Source of the DNA: an uncultured Oleiphilaceae bacterium
Lineage (GTDB): Bacteria; Pseudomonadota; Gammaproteobacteria; Pseudomonadales; Oleiphilaceae
Length of the DNA: 64,000 nt
Reading direction: 5' to 3'
Assembly: GCA_913060665.1 (NCBI GenBank)
Contig: CAJXUY010000005.1
Span: 62,001 to 126,000 of the forward strand
Below, in pieces: positions 13,543 through 23,033 of the stretch. Numbering within the stretch: position 1 is the stretch's first letter; every line of letters starts with the position of its first letter. The translations under genes were made by a program, and so were the position numbers. The notes beneath the pieces were generated by a model. It was not told where the DNA came from. It saw only the letters and a program-made list of their open reading frames with translations, and did no database searches.

Positions 13543-16500
13543 TCAGGCTTCGACTTTTACAGGTTTAATCACAAATAAAAGGTCACCCCGATTAACCTGC
13601 TGCCCTGCAACACCTTTAATATGGGTGATTTTGTATTTTTGATCAGCGGGATACACGTCAACCCCGCCTTTATTGAAGCTCGATAGTGACAATGGCTGGA
13701 ACATCTTCATCGCCTCTAGCAAACAAAGGGTTTGATCAACCGTCACCGTATCCCCCTCTTCAATATATGAAGGCTGGTCGGGAGAGGCTGACCGATACAT
13801 AATACTCGTAGACGGGGCTAGTACTTTAAGTTCTTCTGAGCCATCAACAACAATCGAAAAATCCTCGTCAGACACCGCCTCATTGACCGTTACGCCATCC
13901 TGCAATGTACTTAGTTCAGCTGGATCTCTAGTAACCAGATCAAGAAGATACCCCGTATCGTATTCCCCAGACAAAAACACTGGGTCTTTCAAAATAACCT
14001 GCAATAAGGCGATATTCGTATCCACGCCTTCAATAATAACTTGAGAAAGATACTCTGACATTTTCTGAGTAGTATCTTCTCGTGAGTCACCATGAACGAT
14101 TACTTGAGCGATCAGGTTGTCATAAAACGGAGGGATTGCTTTACCGTCATCTACCGTCACGATGTGAGTAACACCTTCAATTTTCGGGAACAAGCACTTA
14201 CTCACCAAGCCCGGTGTCGGTACCACCTTCAACTCACCTTGATCAACCGACACTCTCTCTGCATTAATCCGTACTTCTATAGCGTAGCCAGTTTCTTGTA
14301 ATTCAATTTCATCAATCGATTTGCCCATCGCAATACGGTATTGCTCTCGTACAATATCAACACCACTAACAAGTTCCGTCACAGGGTGCTCAACTTGTAA
14401 TCGCGTATTCATCTCCATGAAATACAGCGATTCTCGATCAAGATCATAAATAAACTCAACCGTACCCGCACCATGATAGTTACAGGCTTCTGCCAACTTA
14501 TAAGCAGAATCTATAGCGATTTTTTCTTGCTCTGCCGGAAGTGCCGTTGATACTGACTCTTCGATAATCTTTTGCTTATTCCGTTGTACACTACAATCTC
14601 GCAGACCGAGGATACGTGTGCAACCAAATCGATCCCTTAACAATTGAACTTCTATATGTCTGAAACGAGTCACTAATCGTTCAAGATAAATGTCTCCGCT
14701 ACCAAAGCTGTTGCGTGCCTCAGCCTTGATCATAAAAAAGAGCTCTTTTAATTGCTCAGCCTTCTCGACAACGACAATACCTTTTCCACCACCGCCGTGT
14801 GCCGCTTTCAGAATAATCGGGAACCCAATCTCATCAGCTACTTGCTCTGCATGAGTAATATTTCTTAATAAGCCATGACTCCCTGGGACAACCGGTACAC
14901 CCAATTCAATAGAGGTATGGATCGCTTTAGATTTATCCCCCATTGCCTCCATGCTTTCTGGTGAAGGACCAATAAAGTTTAACCCTTGAGATAGACACTC
15001 ATGAGCAAACTGGCTGTTTTCTGATAAAAATCCAATGCCAGGGTGCAGTGCTTCTGCGCCATACATCTCCGCAATACGCAGTACGCTATTACCATTCAAA
15101 TAGCTTTCATCTGAGGTATAGCCTCCCAAGCACACAAGATTGTCACCTTCTTTAAGCATATCCGCAGCAACGGAATCCATATCAGGGTCTGACTGCACCA
15201 ATACCACATAGAGATTCATGGCATGTGCTTCTCGTATCAACTTAACGGCGGTACAACCTCTAGCGTGTATTAACACCTTCTGGTAAGACCCAAACGTTTG
15301 AATAGCCGTTTTCTTCTTGAATTCGTCTTTACGCCCCGGAATATCTTTATGAGTTAACCAACGATTAATCAGCTCTGACACACCCATACCTGCAGAGGTG
15401 ATGACTGGGTCAATGGCCGTCAGCCGTTCATCCAAGCCTTCAAACATAGGATGTTTCACAAGTCCGTGCATACTATTGGGTTCCGATACCAAATAGTTAG
15501 CCAAGGTTGCCGTAACGGGCAAATACTCCGGTACTACGATACGCCCAGCAAAAGGCATATTCGTACCCGAAAAGTAATAGGTTTCTACTAACGGGTGGGT
15601 TACCAAGCTGGCTTGCGCACCACCTGTACAGTCGCCATACCCGAACATTAAAATAGGTAACCCGAGCTCACTCACAAAGCGATTAATCTGATCATTTACC
15701 ACTGCCATAGAAAACAGTGCGGATGCGCCTTCTTTAGTTTGCATACCACCCGAGCTGATAAATCCGATAACCGGAATAGAGTATTCACCACAATACGCTA
15801 ATAGTCGACAAAAGCGCTCTGCCGAAGACATATCAAACGCACCCGCCTGAAACGAATGGTTCGATACAAATAAACCGACCGGCTCAAGGTCATCGCCAAC
15901 CGCAAACTCTGCTACTCCCGTAATCAGGCCCGATGCAGATTTTGATTTTAACTGTTGACGAATAATCGCCTCTCCAAAACCAGGGAAATGCTTTGGATTC
16001 GCCGTGGTAATACGACTATCCAGCTCCATAAAGTCAACAAACAATGTGCTAATCAATTCCTGTGGCGTAAAGCTACCACCAGGTTTAATATCATTTAGTA
16101 TTGATTGGATTCGGAGATCCTTAATTGCTTGATTCAGCCGATTCCAAAAATCTTTTCGACGCCCGATAAATACAGGGTTAAACTGACCAGAGAAGGATTT
16201 ATTTTCTTTCTGGCATTCAAACAACTCGGGGTAGAGCTTTTCAAAGAAGTAACTCGCCACCACGAAAACCACATCAGAGGACCTTGGGTGCTGAACCTTT
16301 TTCCACTGCTCTGCTGTTCGTAAAAACTCACCAAAATTACTGGTATTACGAATACGCATTAACCAACCACTAAACGAAGCGACCTGCTCTTCGGTTTCAA
16401 TACCTGATTCTTTAAGCATCGAGTGCAGTAGCGACTCTGAGATTTTTTTGTTATCACTAAACTCGGACACAATCTCAGTTAAATTAATCAGTATATTTTC

Positions 16501-18114
16501 ATAAAGACGATCAAAACTAATAAGTTGTTTACAATGCTCTATAGTGACGGGTTTAAATCGACGATCCTGAATAAGGTCAATAAAACTCAATTGTTCATTT
16601 GCGAGAACATTGCAATCAACTTCATCTTTCAGGTTTTCCAGATTGGCGATAAGCGCGCCCAAATGATGCTGAGACTCTTGTTGCCATCCGTTATAAAGAT
16701 AGAACGCAATTTCTGCAGAGAGTTCATGTAACGCTTTCTCAAAATTACCTTTAGGGTTTCCTAAAAATAGTGATGCAATATACCCTCGCTCATCACCTCG
16801 ATGCTGCTCACTTTCTCGGTAGCGAGTCCAGCTTTTGAAGAGCCCGTCTTCATAAATTAGTTTGTCACTACGTTTCAGCCATTCTTTGAATCGTGAGTCG
16901 CTGAGTATTCGCTGTTGTTCATCAGGTGAAATAGGCAATTCACAAACGTCAGAACTACTCTCTTCTAGCTGCACAGACTGTGTTTTTAGCCGAGACCTTA
17001 GCTTTAATGAACGCAATGCTCCGTAGGCAAAGCCAAAGATTGACGGAAACCCTCTAACATCAAGTGGCTCTAGCCGTTTGCTCAGAAGTTCTTCTTTTCC
17101 AGCTGATATCAATCTACTGACATCAATGTAGTGCTGACTTAACGGCGTTATCTTTTTGATAATAAGCCGTGACTGCTGCTCAATTTGACACAGTGAGGTC
17201 ACGATAGCGGCGTTTAGACGCTCGCTATTCTGTCCACCTTCCAATGGGGAATAATCAATCACCCCATCAATAATCCCTTCTTGAAATAGCTCTGGGGCAG
17301 ACACGCCGACCAAACGTGCACAGGTCTGCCAATCAAGCTTTTGTTTTCGAGCAATTGAAGCCAACCCTTTTGGTTGAATCGTGCTAAATATCCCGTCTCT
17401 GACCGACAATAGCAGGTTAGTAGCGGCTAACGGAATCGCACCACCCGAGTAACCAAAACCCCATACAATGCCAATTGTCGGAACCTTAAGGTCTGCCATC
17501 GTCGCGATCAATTCAGAAATACTGTGGGCCTGGTTTTTCAGGTTTGCCTTTCCACCAGCATCTGCACCCGGTGTATCAATAAACGTCACAACGGGTATAT
17601 TTCTGCGCTCTAGCTCTCTAACCCATTGACCAGCCTTGCGGTGATGCTTTGGTTTCCATACACCATTATTAACTTGCCGGTTCTGGGCCACAATGCCTAA
17701 CCGCACCGATTGCGAGCCATAACTGAGCTCAATTTCCGCGATATACAGTGGGCCTTCTTTTGTTTCAGAGATGATTCGGTCAGATATTTCAGCCACCAGC
17801 TTTAGAATGGAGCTTCTATCACTGCTTTCAGCTGGAATAAGCACTTGCTGCTGATAAGCTTCACCTGACGTCTGCCGCAAGGCATTGGCCTGACGAATTA
17901 AGTCATCTCCAGCAACAAATACCCCGCCCTCGAGCACACTATGGCTAATTTCATATTGATTTAGGCGTATCGCTTTATCACGAACAGCAACGCCAGCTCC
18001 CTGCGAGGCCTCTGTCCTGATCATATCGGTTTGCCTTGAATAGTCTTCTAGGCTTAGCAGTAATGCTGCAGCAGACTCTTTCTCTAGGCTTTTATTACGC
18101 TGTACTTCACTCAT
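13543..18114 (-). CDS. single-chain acetyl-CoA carboxylase (CT-alpha, CT-beta, BC, BCCP)
   Basis: A protein of about 1523 residues carrying all the activities that make malonyl-CoA. Order: AccA-like carboxyltransferase half (FIDTPGADAGGKANLKNQAH near residue 190, then GIVWGFGYSGGAIPLAATN); a helical linker (about 400-690); an AccD-like half (GFISSGGMQTKEGASALFS, then FGYGDCTGGAQASLV); an ATP-grasp biotin carboxylase (AAHGGGGKGIVVV, EVQLLRDRFG, MEMNTRLQVEHPVTELVSGV, about 975-1420); and a C-terminal biotinyl domain with EAMKM (lysine about 1470). I see no CxxC zinc ribbon on the AccD-like half. Bacterial ACC is usually four proteins, and eukaryotic ACC has the order BC-BCCP-CT, so this order is reversed. 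Acyl-CoA specificity (acetyl versus longer) cannot be read. ATG 18114 is preferred (GGAG 8 nt upstream) over GTG 18123; the ribosome binding site lies at the end of fabV, suggesting coupling. Confidence 0.9.
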   Translation of the reverse strand: MSEVQRNKSLEKESAAALLLSLEDYSRQTDMIRTEASQGAGVAVRDKAIRLNQYEISHSVLEGGVFVAGDDLIRQANALRQTSGEAYQQQVLIPAESSDRSSILKLVAEISDRIISETKEGPLYIAEIELSYGSQSVRLGIVAQNRQVNNGVWKPKHHRKAGQWVRELERRNIPVVTFIDTPGADAGGKANLKNQAHSISELIATMADLKVPTIGIVWGFGYSGGAIPLAATNLLLSVRDGIFSTIQPKGLASIARKQKLDWQTCARLVGVSAPELFQEGIIDGVIDYSPLEGGQNSERLNAAIVTSLCQIEQQSRLIIKKITPLSQHYIDVSRLISAGKEELLSKRLEPLDVRGFPSIFGFAYGALRSLKLRSRLKTQSVQLEESSSDVCELPISPDEQQRILSDSRFKEWLKRSDKLIYEDGLFKSWTRYRESEQHRGDERGYIASLFLGNPKGNFEKALHELSAEIAFYLYNGWQQESQHHLGALIANLENLKDEVDCNVLANEQLSFIDLIQDRRFKPVTIEHCKQLISFDRLYENILINLTEIVSEFSDNKKISESLLHSMLKESGIETEEQVASFSGWLMRIRNTSNFGEFLRTAEQWKKVQHPRSSDVVFVVASYFFEKLYPELFECQKENKSFSGQFNPVFIGRRKDFWNRLNQAIKDLRIQSILNDIKPGGSFTPQELISTLFVDFMELDSRITTANPKHFPGFGEAIIRQQLKSKSASGLITGVAEFAVGDDLEPVGLFVSNHSFQAGAFDMSSAERFCRLLAYCGEYSIPVIGFISSGGMQTKEGASALFSMAVVNDQINRFVSELGLPILMFGYGDCTGGAQASLVTHPLVETYYFSGTNMPFAGRIVVPEYLPVTATLANYLVSEPNSMHGLVKHPMFEGLDERLTAIDPVITSAGMGVSELINRWLTHKDIPGRKDEFKKKTAIQTFGSYQKVLIHARGCTAVKLIREAHAMNLYVVLVQSDPDMDSVAADMLKEGDNLVCLGGYTSDESYLNGNSVLRIAEMYGAEALHPGIGFLSENSQFAHECLSQGLNFIGPSPESMEAMGDKSKAIHTSIELGVPVVPGSHGLLRNITHAEQVADEIGFPIILKAAHGGGGKGIVVVEKAEQLKELFFMIKAEARNSFGSGDIYLERLVTRFRHIEVQLLRDRFGCTRILGLRDCSVQRNKQKIIEESVSTALPAEQEKIAIDSAYKLAEACNYHGAGTVEFIYDLDRESLYFMEMNTRLQVEHPVTELVSGVDIVREQYRIAMGKSIDEIELQETGYAIEVRINAERVSVDQGELKVVPTPGLVSKCLFPKIEGVTHIVTVDDGKAIPPFYDNLIAQVIVHGDSREDTTQKMSEYLSQVIIEGVDTNIALLQVILKDPVFLSGEYDTGYLLDLVTRDPAELSTLQDGVTVNEAVSDEDFSIVVDGSEELKVLAPSTSIMYRSASPDQPSYIEEGDTVTVDQTLCLLEAMKMFQPLSLSSFNKGGVDVYPADQKYKITHIKGVAGQQVNRGDLLFVIKPVKVEA

Positions 18115-18119
18115 AGGTT

Positions 18120-19322
18120 TCACTCCGGCAGCACAGTCTCTACGTCAGTCTCATAATCGATATCCTGAAAACCAAACCCAAACAGCTTTAAAAAGTCACT
18201 TTTATATCCATCAAAATCTGAAAGCTGTCGTAGGTTTTCGTTACTGATACGTTCCCATCGACGCTTTACCTCAGACTGAACCTCTTCAGTTAGTTCATGT
18301 TCGTCGACTCTTAAACGTCCAGCACTATCTATTTGGCAGTTCTCTCCATAGAGGCCTGTGGTTAAAATTCTAAAAATCTGTTCGATACACCCTTCATGAG
18401 TGCCTTGTTCTTTCATTACTCGGTAAAGCAATGAAATATATAGTGGCATGACCGGTATCGCTGCACTCGACTGCGTCACAAGTGCTTTAAGTACACCGAT
18501 AAATGCTCGATTTCCATTCGAACTATCATCATTCGAGCGGTCACTATTGCTATGCAAAAGAGTATTAATTTTCGTTACGGTTTCATCAAGATCTTTCTTT
18601 GCCTGACCTATAGTGGCATCCCCGTATATTGGCCATGTAATTTCGTCACCTATGTAAGTATAGGCAATTGTTTTACAACCATCTGCTAAAACACCGGCTT
18701 CGTTTAATACCTCAACCCATTGCAACCAATCTTCACCACCCATCACCTTTACAGTGGCGTCAATTTCATCTTTGCAGGCTTCTTTCAGCTCGATAGCCTT
18801 GATCTCGCCCTTATCAGTATCAATAGTCTTACCTTGGAATGAGCTTCCGATAGGCTTGAGTACAGAACTATACCATTTATCTTCACTTGCAACATAACGC
18901 CGTGGAGCCGCAACACTATAGACGATTAAATCAACCTCCTTAACCGTTTCTTTGATTTTTTCAACAACCGCTAACTTGGCATCATCTTGAAATGCATCAA
19001 CATTCAGACTTTCCGCTATCAATCCTCGCTCTTTTGCCAGCATTTCAAAGCGTTGATTATTATACCACCCTGCACCCGCTGTTTTGCGTTCTGTGGGTTC
19101 TCTATCAAAATGCACTCCGATAGTATGTGCGCCGCCCCCCATACCAAGCGCGATCCGTGAAGCTAGACCATACCCTGATGAAGACCCGATAATTAACGCC
19201 CGCTTTGGTCCTTCTAATGTGCGTTCCGATGCATAACTCACTTGCTGGTCAACATATTCACGACAACCAACAGGGTGAGCATTCACACAGATAAAACCTT
19301 TAACTTTGGGCTTGATAACCAT
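18120..19322 (-). CDS. fabV: FabV trans-2-enoyl-ACP reductase
   Basis: NADH-dependent reductase for the last step of each elongation cycle, belonging to the large SDR-like FabV group that resists triclosan. The 400-residue length is typical. Features are the nucleotide-binding segment RALIIGSSSGYGLASRIAL, VHFDREPTERKTAGAGWYNN, the VYSVAAPRR block, and the active-site Y-x8-K in IYGDATIGQAKKD. It follows fabB by 60 nt and its stop codon lies 5 nt before the carboxylase ATG. FabV is often an extra reductase next to FabI; whether this genome also has FabI cannot be seen here. Confidence 0.96.
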   Translation of the reverse strand: MVIKPKVKGFICVNAHPVGCREYVDQQVSYASERTLEGPKRALIIGSSSGYGLASRIALGMGGGAHTIGVHFDREPTERKTAGAGWYNNQRFEMLAKERGLIAESLNVDAFQDDAKLAVVEKIKETVKEVDLIVYSVAAPRRYVASEDKWYSSVLKPIGSSFQGKTIDTDKGEIKAIELKEACKDEIDATVKVMGGEDWLQWVEVLNEAGVLADGCKTIAYTYIGDEITWPIYGDATIGQAKKDLDETVTKINTLLHSNSDRSNDDSSNGNRAFIGVLKALVTQSSAAIPVMPLYISLLYRVMKEQGTHEGCIEQIFRILTTGLYGENCQIDSAGRLRVDEHELTEEVQSEVKRRWERISNENLRQLSDFDGYKSDFLKLFGFGFQDIDYETDVETVLPE

Positions 19323-19382
19323 AGCGCTTGTTCTCTCAAGTACTTAACAGATATTCAGTAATTTAGGGGGCTCGATAGCTAC

Positions 19383-20600
19383 TTATTCAGGATACTTTGC
19401 CAGAATCAAAGAAGCATTAGTTCCACCAAATCCGAAACTATTACTCATCACAACACTCACATCAGCATCTTCTGCTTTGGAAACAATTGGTATTGTAGCG
19501 GTTTCATCTTCTGGTTCTTTCAGGTTAGCTGTTCCCGCTATAAAGTTTTCCTGCATCATAATTAGACTATAGATCGCTTCATGCACCCCAGCAGCGCCTA
19601 ACGAATGACCACTAAGTGATTTAGTGGCACTCAATTTAGGTACATGCTCACCAAACACCGCTTTAATCGCCTTTAATTCAGTTAGATCTCCCATTGGCGT
19701 ACTAGTACCATGGGTATTGATATAATCAACCTTACGGCTACCTGCTAGCCTCTGCGCCAGCTTCATGCATCGCTCGGCCCCTTCACCAGAAGGCTGAACC
19801 ATATCCTTACCATCTGAAGTTGCAGCATAACCGATAACTTCACCGTAGATATGCGCTCCTCGCGCTAACGCGTGCTCCAATTCTTCTACCACCACTACAC
19901 CAGCACCACTTGCGATAACAAAGCCATCTCTATCTTTATCATACGGACGTGATGCATTTTCTGGCGTATCATTATATTTGGTTGATAGTGCCCCCATAGC
20001 ATCAAACTGCAACGCGAGGGTCCAATGCGCACTATCCGCCCCCCCAGCAAAGACTATATTCTGTTTACCGAGCTGAATCTGCTCAACCGCATTACCAATG
20101 CAGTGGGCGCTCGTCGCACATGCAGAGGTGACTGAGTAATTAATTCCGCGAATTCCAAACGCCGTTGCCAATACAGATGATAGCGCGCTATTCATACCCC
20201 TTGTCACTCGATAAGGGCCTACCTTTCTGACTCCGCCTTTGCGAAACACATCAACCGAATCAACCACATCTTCAGTTGAGGTTCCGCCGGTTCCCATCAC
20301 TAGGCCTGTCATATCATTTTTAACTAAATTTTCATCCAACTTGGCATCGGCAATAGCATTCTGCATTGCAAGATATCCATAGCCTGAAGAGTCAGTCATA
20401 AAACGATACAGTTTACGATCTATCAACTCTTTAGGGCATAATGAAATCTGACCACTAACTTGAGAGCGAAGACCCACTTCTACAAATGTATCATCGGTCG
20501 TAATGCCACTTCGCCCCTGCTTTAATGACTCCGTAACATCTTGAATAGTATTGCCTAAGCTGGAAATAACCCCTATTCCGGTAATAACGGCACGTTTCAT
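19383..20600 (-). CDS. fabB: FabB 3-oxoacyl-ACP synthase I
   Basis: Condensing enzyme that extends cis-unsaturated intermediates made by FabA. The 405-residue thiolase-fold protein has the Cys-His-His triad: cysteine in SVTSACATSAHCIGNA (about residue 162), histidine in NTHGTSTPMGD (about 297), and histidine in SLSGHSLGAAGVHEA (about 332). The C-terminal SNSFGFGGTNASL loop is intact. It is closer to FabB than to FabF in the TSACATSAH block, and its place 96 nt after fabA supports this. It is part of the operon running on into fabV and the carboxylase. Confidence 0.95.
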   Translation of the reverse strand: MKRAVITGIGVISSLGNTIQDVTESLKQGRSGITTDDTFVEVGLRSQVSGQISLCPKELIDRKLYRFMTDSSGYGYLAMQNAIADAKLDENLVKNDMTGLVMGTGGTSTEDVVDSVDVFRKGGVRKVGPYRVTRGMNSALSSVLATAFGIRGINYSVTSACATSAHCIGNAVEQIQLGKQNIVFAGGADSAHWTLALQFDAMGALSTKYNDTPENASRPYDKDRDGFVIASGAGVVVVEELEHALARGAHIYGEVIGYAATSDGKDMVQPSGEGAERCMKLAQRLAGSRKVDYINTHGTSTPMGDLTELKAIKAVFGEHVPKLSATKSLSGHSLGAAGVHEAIYSLIMMQENFIAGTANLKEPEDETATIPIVSKAEDADVSVVMSNSFGFGGTNASLILAKYPE

Positions 20601-20696
20601 TTACTCTTCCTCAGGATAAATACAGAATATTTTTCAATTTCAACAACGGTATCGATAGGTCGTCTTTATGCGTACATTCAATTTAGCTATATCGTA

Positions 20697-21215
20697 TTAA
20701 CTAACTGCGTTCATACTTTCTACGGGAATAAGGCCGGTTCTGATGTTCTCCGCACTGTAGATTTCAGTTCCATCCACATAGACAGACCCGTCCGCGATCC
20801 CCATTACAATATCTTTTCTAAAGACACGACGAATATGAATGTGGTAGCGAACAGTAGATGCTTCTGGCAGTACCTCTCCAAAAAAACGTACTCCGCCTAC
20901 CCCTAACGCTCTTCCCTTTCCTTCATACCCGGCCCATGCCAAATAAAAGCCTAACCCCTGCCAAAGCGCGTCCACACCTAAACAACCCGGCATCACTGGG
21001 TCTCCTGGGAAGTGACACTTAAAGAACCAAAGATCAGGAAGTACATCAAACTCAGCTATAACTTCACCCTTATTGTACTTCCCTCCTGTTGAAGAGATAT
21101 GGACAATTCGGTCAATCATTCGCATCTTGCCCTGAGGCAACTGCATAGCAGGTGGGTTAGCGACATTGAATATGGCATCTAATTCAGGCTGAGAGTAACT
21201 GGCTTGCTGTAGCAT
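20697..21215 (-). CDS. fabA: FabA 3-hydroxydecanoyl-ACP dehydratase/isomerase
   Basis: FabA dehydrates 3-hydroxydecanoyl-ACP and isomerises the product to cis-3, opening the anaerobic route to unsaturated fatty acids. The 172-residue hot-dog-fold protein shows the active-site histidine in [18 protein letters not shown] and the aspartate in [14 protein letters not shown], both in family positions. Length matches E. coli FabA (172). It is the first gene of the lipid operon, with a well-placed AAGGAAG ribosome binding site and an operator-like inverted repeat 39 nt upstream of the ATG. Confidence 0.97.
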   Translation of the reverse strand: MLQQASYSQPELDAIFNVANPPAMQLPQGKMRMIDRIVHISSTGGKYNKGEVIAEFDVLPDLWFFKCHFPGDPVMPGCLGVDALWQGLGFYLAWAGYEGKGRALGVGGVRFFGEVLPEASTVRYHIHIRRVFRKDIVMGIADGSVYVDGTEIYSAENIRTGLIPVESMNAVS

Positions 21216-21253
21216 AATCTATCTTCCTTTTCGTCCAGATGAACAACGACTAT

Positions 21254-21271
21254 TAACACCTATAAGTGTTA
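21254..21271. promoter_or_regulatory. operator-like inverted repeat in the fabA promoter region
   Basis: TAACAC (21254-21259), six bases CTATAA, then GTGTTA (21266-21271): a perfect 6-bp dyad 39 nt upstream of the fabA ATG, overlapping a possible minus-strand -10 TTATAG. A TetR-type (FabR/DesT-like) repressor site is possible, but no such regulator is encoded nearby; the AraC-type protein is the only local candidate. Confidence 0.45.
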
Positions 21272-21458
21272 CGTTTTTATGGCATTTACTATAGTGTTCT
21301 AATTCTCATTTCTCTTGACCCATTGTCCCAATCATTTGACATCTCGTACCAGCTTACACAAAAGCCTTACAAAGCAAATGGACTGGAGAACCACTTTGCG
21401 ATTATTATTGTCATAAATACTGAACCAATAGAATTACACTCTGGACACTTCTGCAGTT

Positions 21459-22664
21459 ATGATCAAAAAATCTGATAAAATTTCACTAGAGTCAACATTA
21501 TTACAGCCCTGGCGGGAAGAGTTTGATCAAATAAGAGAGTTCTTTGACGATGAAGTTCACGCTTCAATTTTACGTCTATGTTCAGACGATTCATTCGTTA
21601 ATCTTTTAACTGATTTTTTTGCTCAGGCTCAATCTAACTCAAGTAACGAAGGCATTAACGCGAAGTTGCGACAAACATTAAACAACTTAAACAGCGCTAA
21701 AACCATTAAAGAGCTTCAGCTTTTGGTTAATGAAATCGCCACCCCTATTATCGAAAACTCAATCACCAACCTCAGCTTTAGTGGATTAGATCAGTTATCA
21801 CCTGACCGACACTACCTATTCATTTCAAATCATCGTGATATTTTGATGGACCCATTGCTGTTGAACTTTCTACTACACCACCATCAACATAAAACCGCTC
21901 ACTGTGCGATAGGCGATAACTTGCTTAAGAATAGCATTGCTCTTGAGTTCGCATTGCTCAACAAGTGCTTTAAAATTCTGCGATCTATTACATCACCGCG
22001 AGAGATACTAAAAGCGATGAAACTTCAGTCGGCCTATATTGGACATCTTAGTTTCAACCGTTCTTCAAATATCTGGATAGCACAAAAAGAAGGTCGTTCA
22101 AAAGATAATCTCGATAAAACCAACCCCGCGCTTATTAAAATGCTGGGGCTGGAAAAGCCAAAAGAGATGGCCTTTGGTGAGTATATTGATCGCTTGAATA
22201 TCGTGCCCGTCAGTTTCTCATACGAATGGGACCCTTGTGATATAGACAAGGCAACAGAGCTAGAAATAACAGAGCGCCAAGGTCACTACAACAAGCAGGC
22301 TATCGAAGATCTAACAGCGGTAAAAAAAGGATTATTCGGCTCAAAGGGCTCTGTGCACGTTCATTTTGGCAACGAACTTTTGGATGGCACGTTAAAAGAC
22401 TTAAAGCATCTGGAGATTGCTGAACGTATAGACCAATCAATTATGCAAAACAGGTTAACCTTTCCTGTTAACCGTGCTGCAGAGCTGGCACTATCCGCTC
22501 TGCCTGTCAAAAACGATGCGCCAATACAACTAAAGGACCAGCCCCCCTTTTCCGAAGATCAGATCAAAAAGGCGACTGAAGAATTAAACGGTAGGTTGCA
22601 ACATTGTTCACCTGAGGTACGACAACGTGTTCTGCTAAATTATGCAACTCACTCCATTAACTAG
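21459..22664 (+). CDS. PlsC/GPAT-like acyltransferase
   Basis: A 401-residue glycerolipid acyltransferase-fold protein. The catalytic motif is SNHRDILMDPLLLN: the histidine and the second aspartate are separated by five residues rather than the usual four of NHX4D, a spacing I recall from a distinct family of bacterial acyltransferases. A second block IWIAQKEGRSKDN resembles the glycine-containing motif III region (EGTRS). No membrane-spanning segment is evident. It is divergent from fabA across a 243-bp gap, so it probably uses fatty acids made by the neighbouring operon to build phospholipid or another lipid. The exact acceptor (glycerol-3-phosphate, lyso-PA or other) cannot be assigned. 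Confidence 0.75.
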   Translation: MIKKSDKISLESTLLQPWREEFDQIREFFDDEVHASILRLCSDDSFVNLLTDFFAQAQSNSSNEGINAKLRQTLNNLNSAKTIKELQLLVNEIATPIIENSITNLSFSGLDQLSPDRHYLFISNHRDILMDPLLLNFLLHHHQHKTAHCAIGDNLLKNSIALEFALLNKCFKILRSITSPREILKAMKLQSAYIGHLSFNRSSNIWIAQKEGRSKDNLDKTNPALIKMLGLEKPKEMAFGEYIDRLNIVPVSFSYEWDPCDIDKATELEITERQGHYNKQAIEDLTAVKKGLFGSKGSVHVHFGNELLDGTLKDLKHLEIAERIDQSIMQNRLTFPVNRAAELALSALPVKNDAPIQLKDQPPFSEDQIKKATEELNGRLQHCSPEVRQRVLLNYATHSIN

Positions 22665-22689
22665 CGATAAACCAAGGCAATAAAAAGCA

Positions 22690-22872
22690 CTATAGATCAT
22701 TGCTTTGGTTATCTTTAGGCGCACTCGTTTTTTCGTCTGGTGGATTCACATAATAGCGCTGCTGGTCAATCTCTTTAACTTCCGGGTCAGTAATATCATG
22801 ACCCTTCTTACCTCGCTTTAACCAAAAAACAAAACCTGCGCCGACTACTATTAACAATAACCACTTAAGCAT
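22690..22872 (-). CDS. small single-pass membrane protein, unknown
   Basis: A 60-residue protein with one N-terminal transmembrane helix (LKWLLLIVVGAGFVFWL) followed by a basic stretch KRGKKG and a polar tail containing DITDPEVKEIDQ. This puts the tail in the cytoplasm by the positive-inside rule. ATG 22872 has GGAGG 5 nt upstream. I do not recognise the family. It lies between the convergent acyltransferase and recA with a terminator on the recA side. Confidence 0.6.
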   Translation of the reverse strand: MLKWLLLIVVGAGFVFWLKRGKKGHDITDPEVKEIDQQRYYVNPPDEKTSAPKDNQSNDL

Positions 22873-22925
22873 ATTGCCTCCTCAATAAATCGTACGATTG
22901 AGACCATTAAAACTATAGGTTAGCG

Positions 22926-22967
22926 TAAAACAAAACATGCGCTAAAGTCTTTTGGACTCAAGCGCAT
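22926..22967 (-). terminator. recA terminator
   Basis: On the minus strand ATGCGCT (22967-22961) pairs with AGCGCAT (22943-22937), with further inner pairs AGTC/GACT around a CAAAA loop, followed by a T-rich tract GTTTTGTTTT. It lies 67 nt after the recA stop codon and upstream of the small membrane protein gene. Confidence 0.75.
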
Positions 22968-23033
22968 TTTAGGTATTCTATCAATTAGTCGATATAAGTA
23001 GAAGTATCTAGGCTACTGAACAATACAACACTA

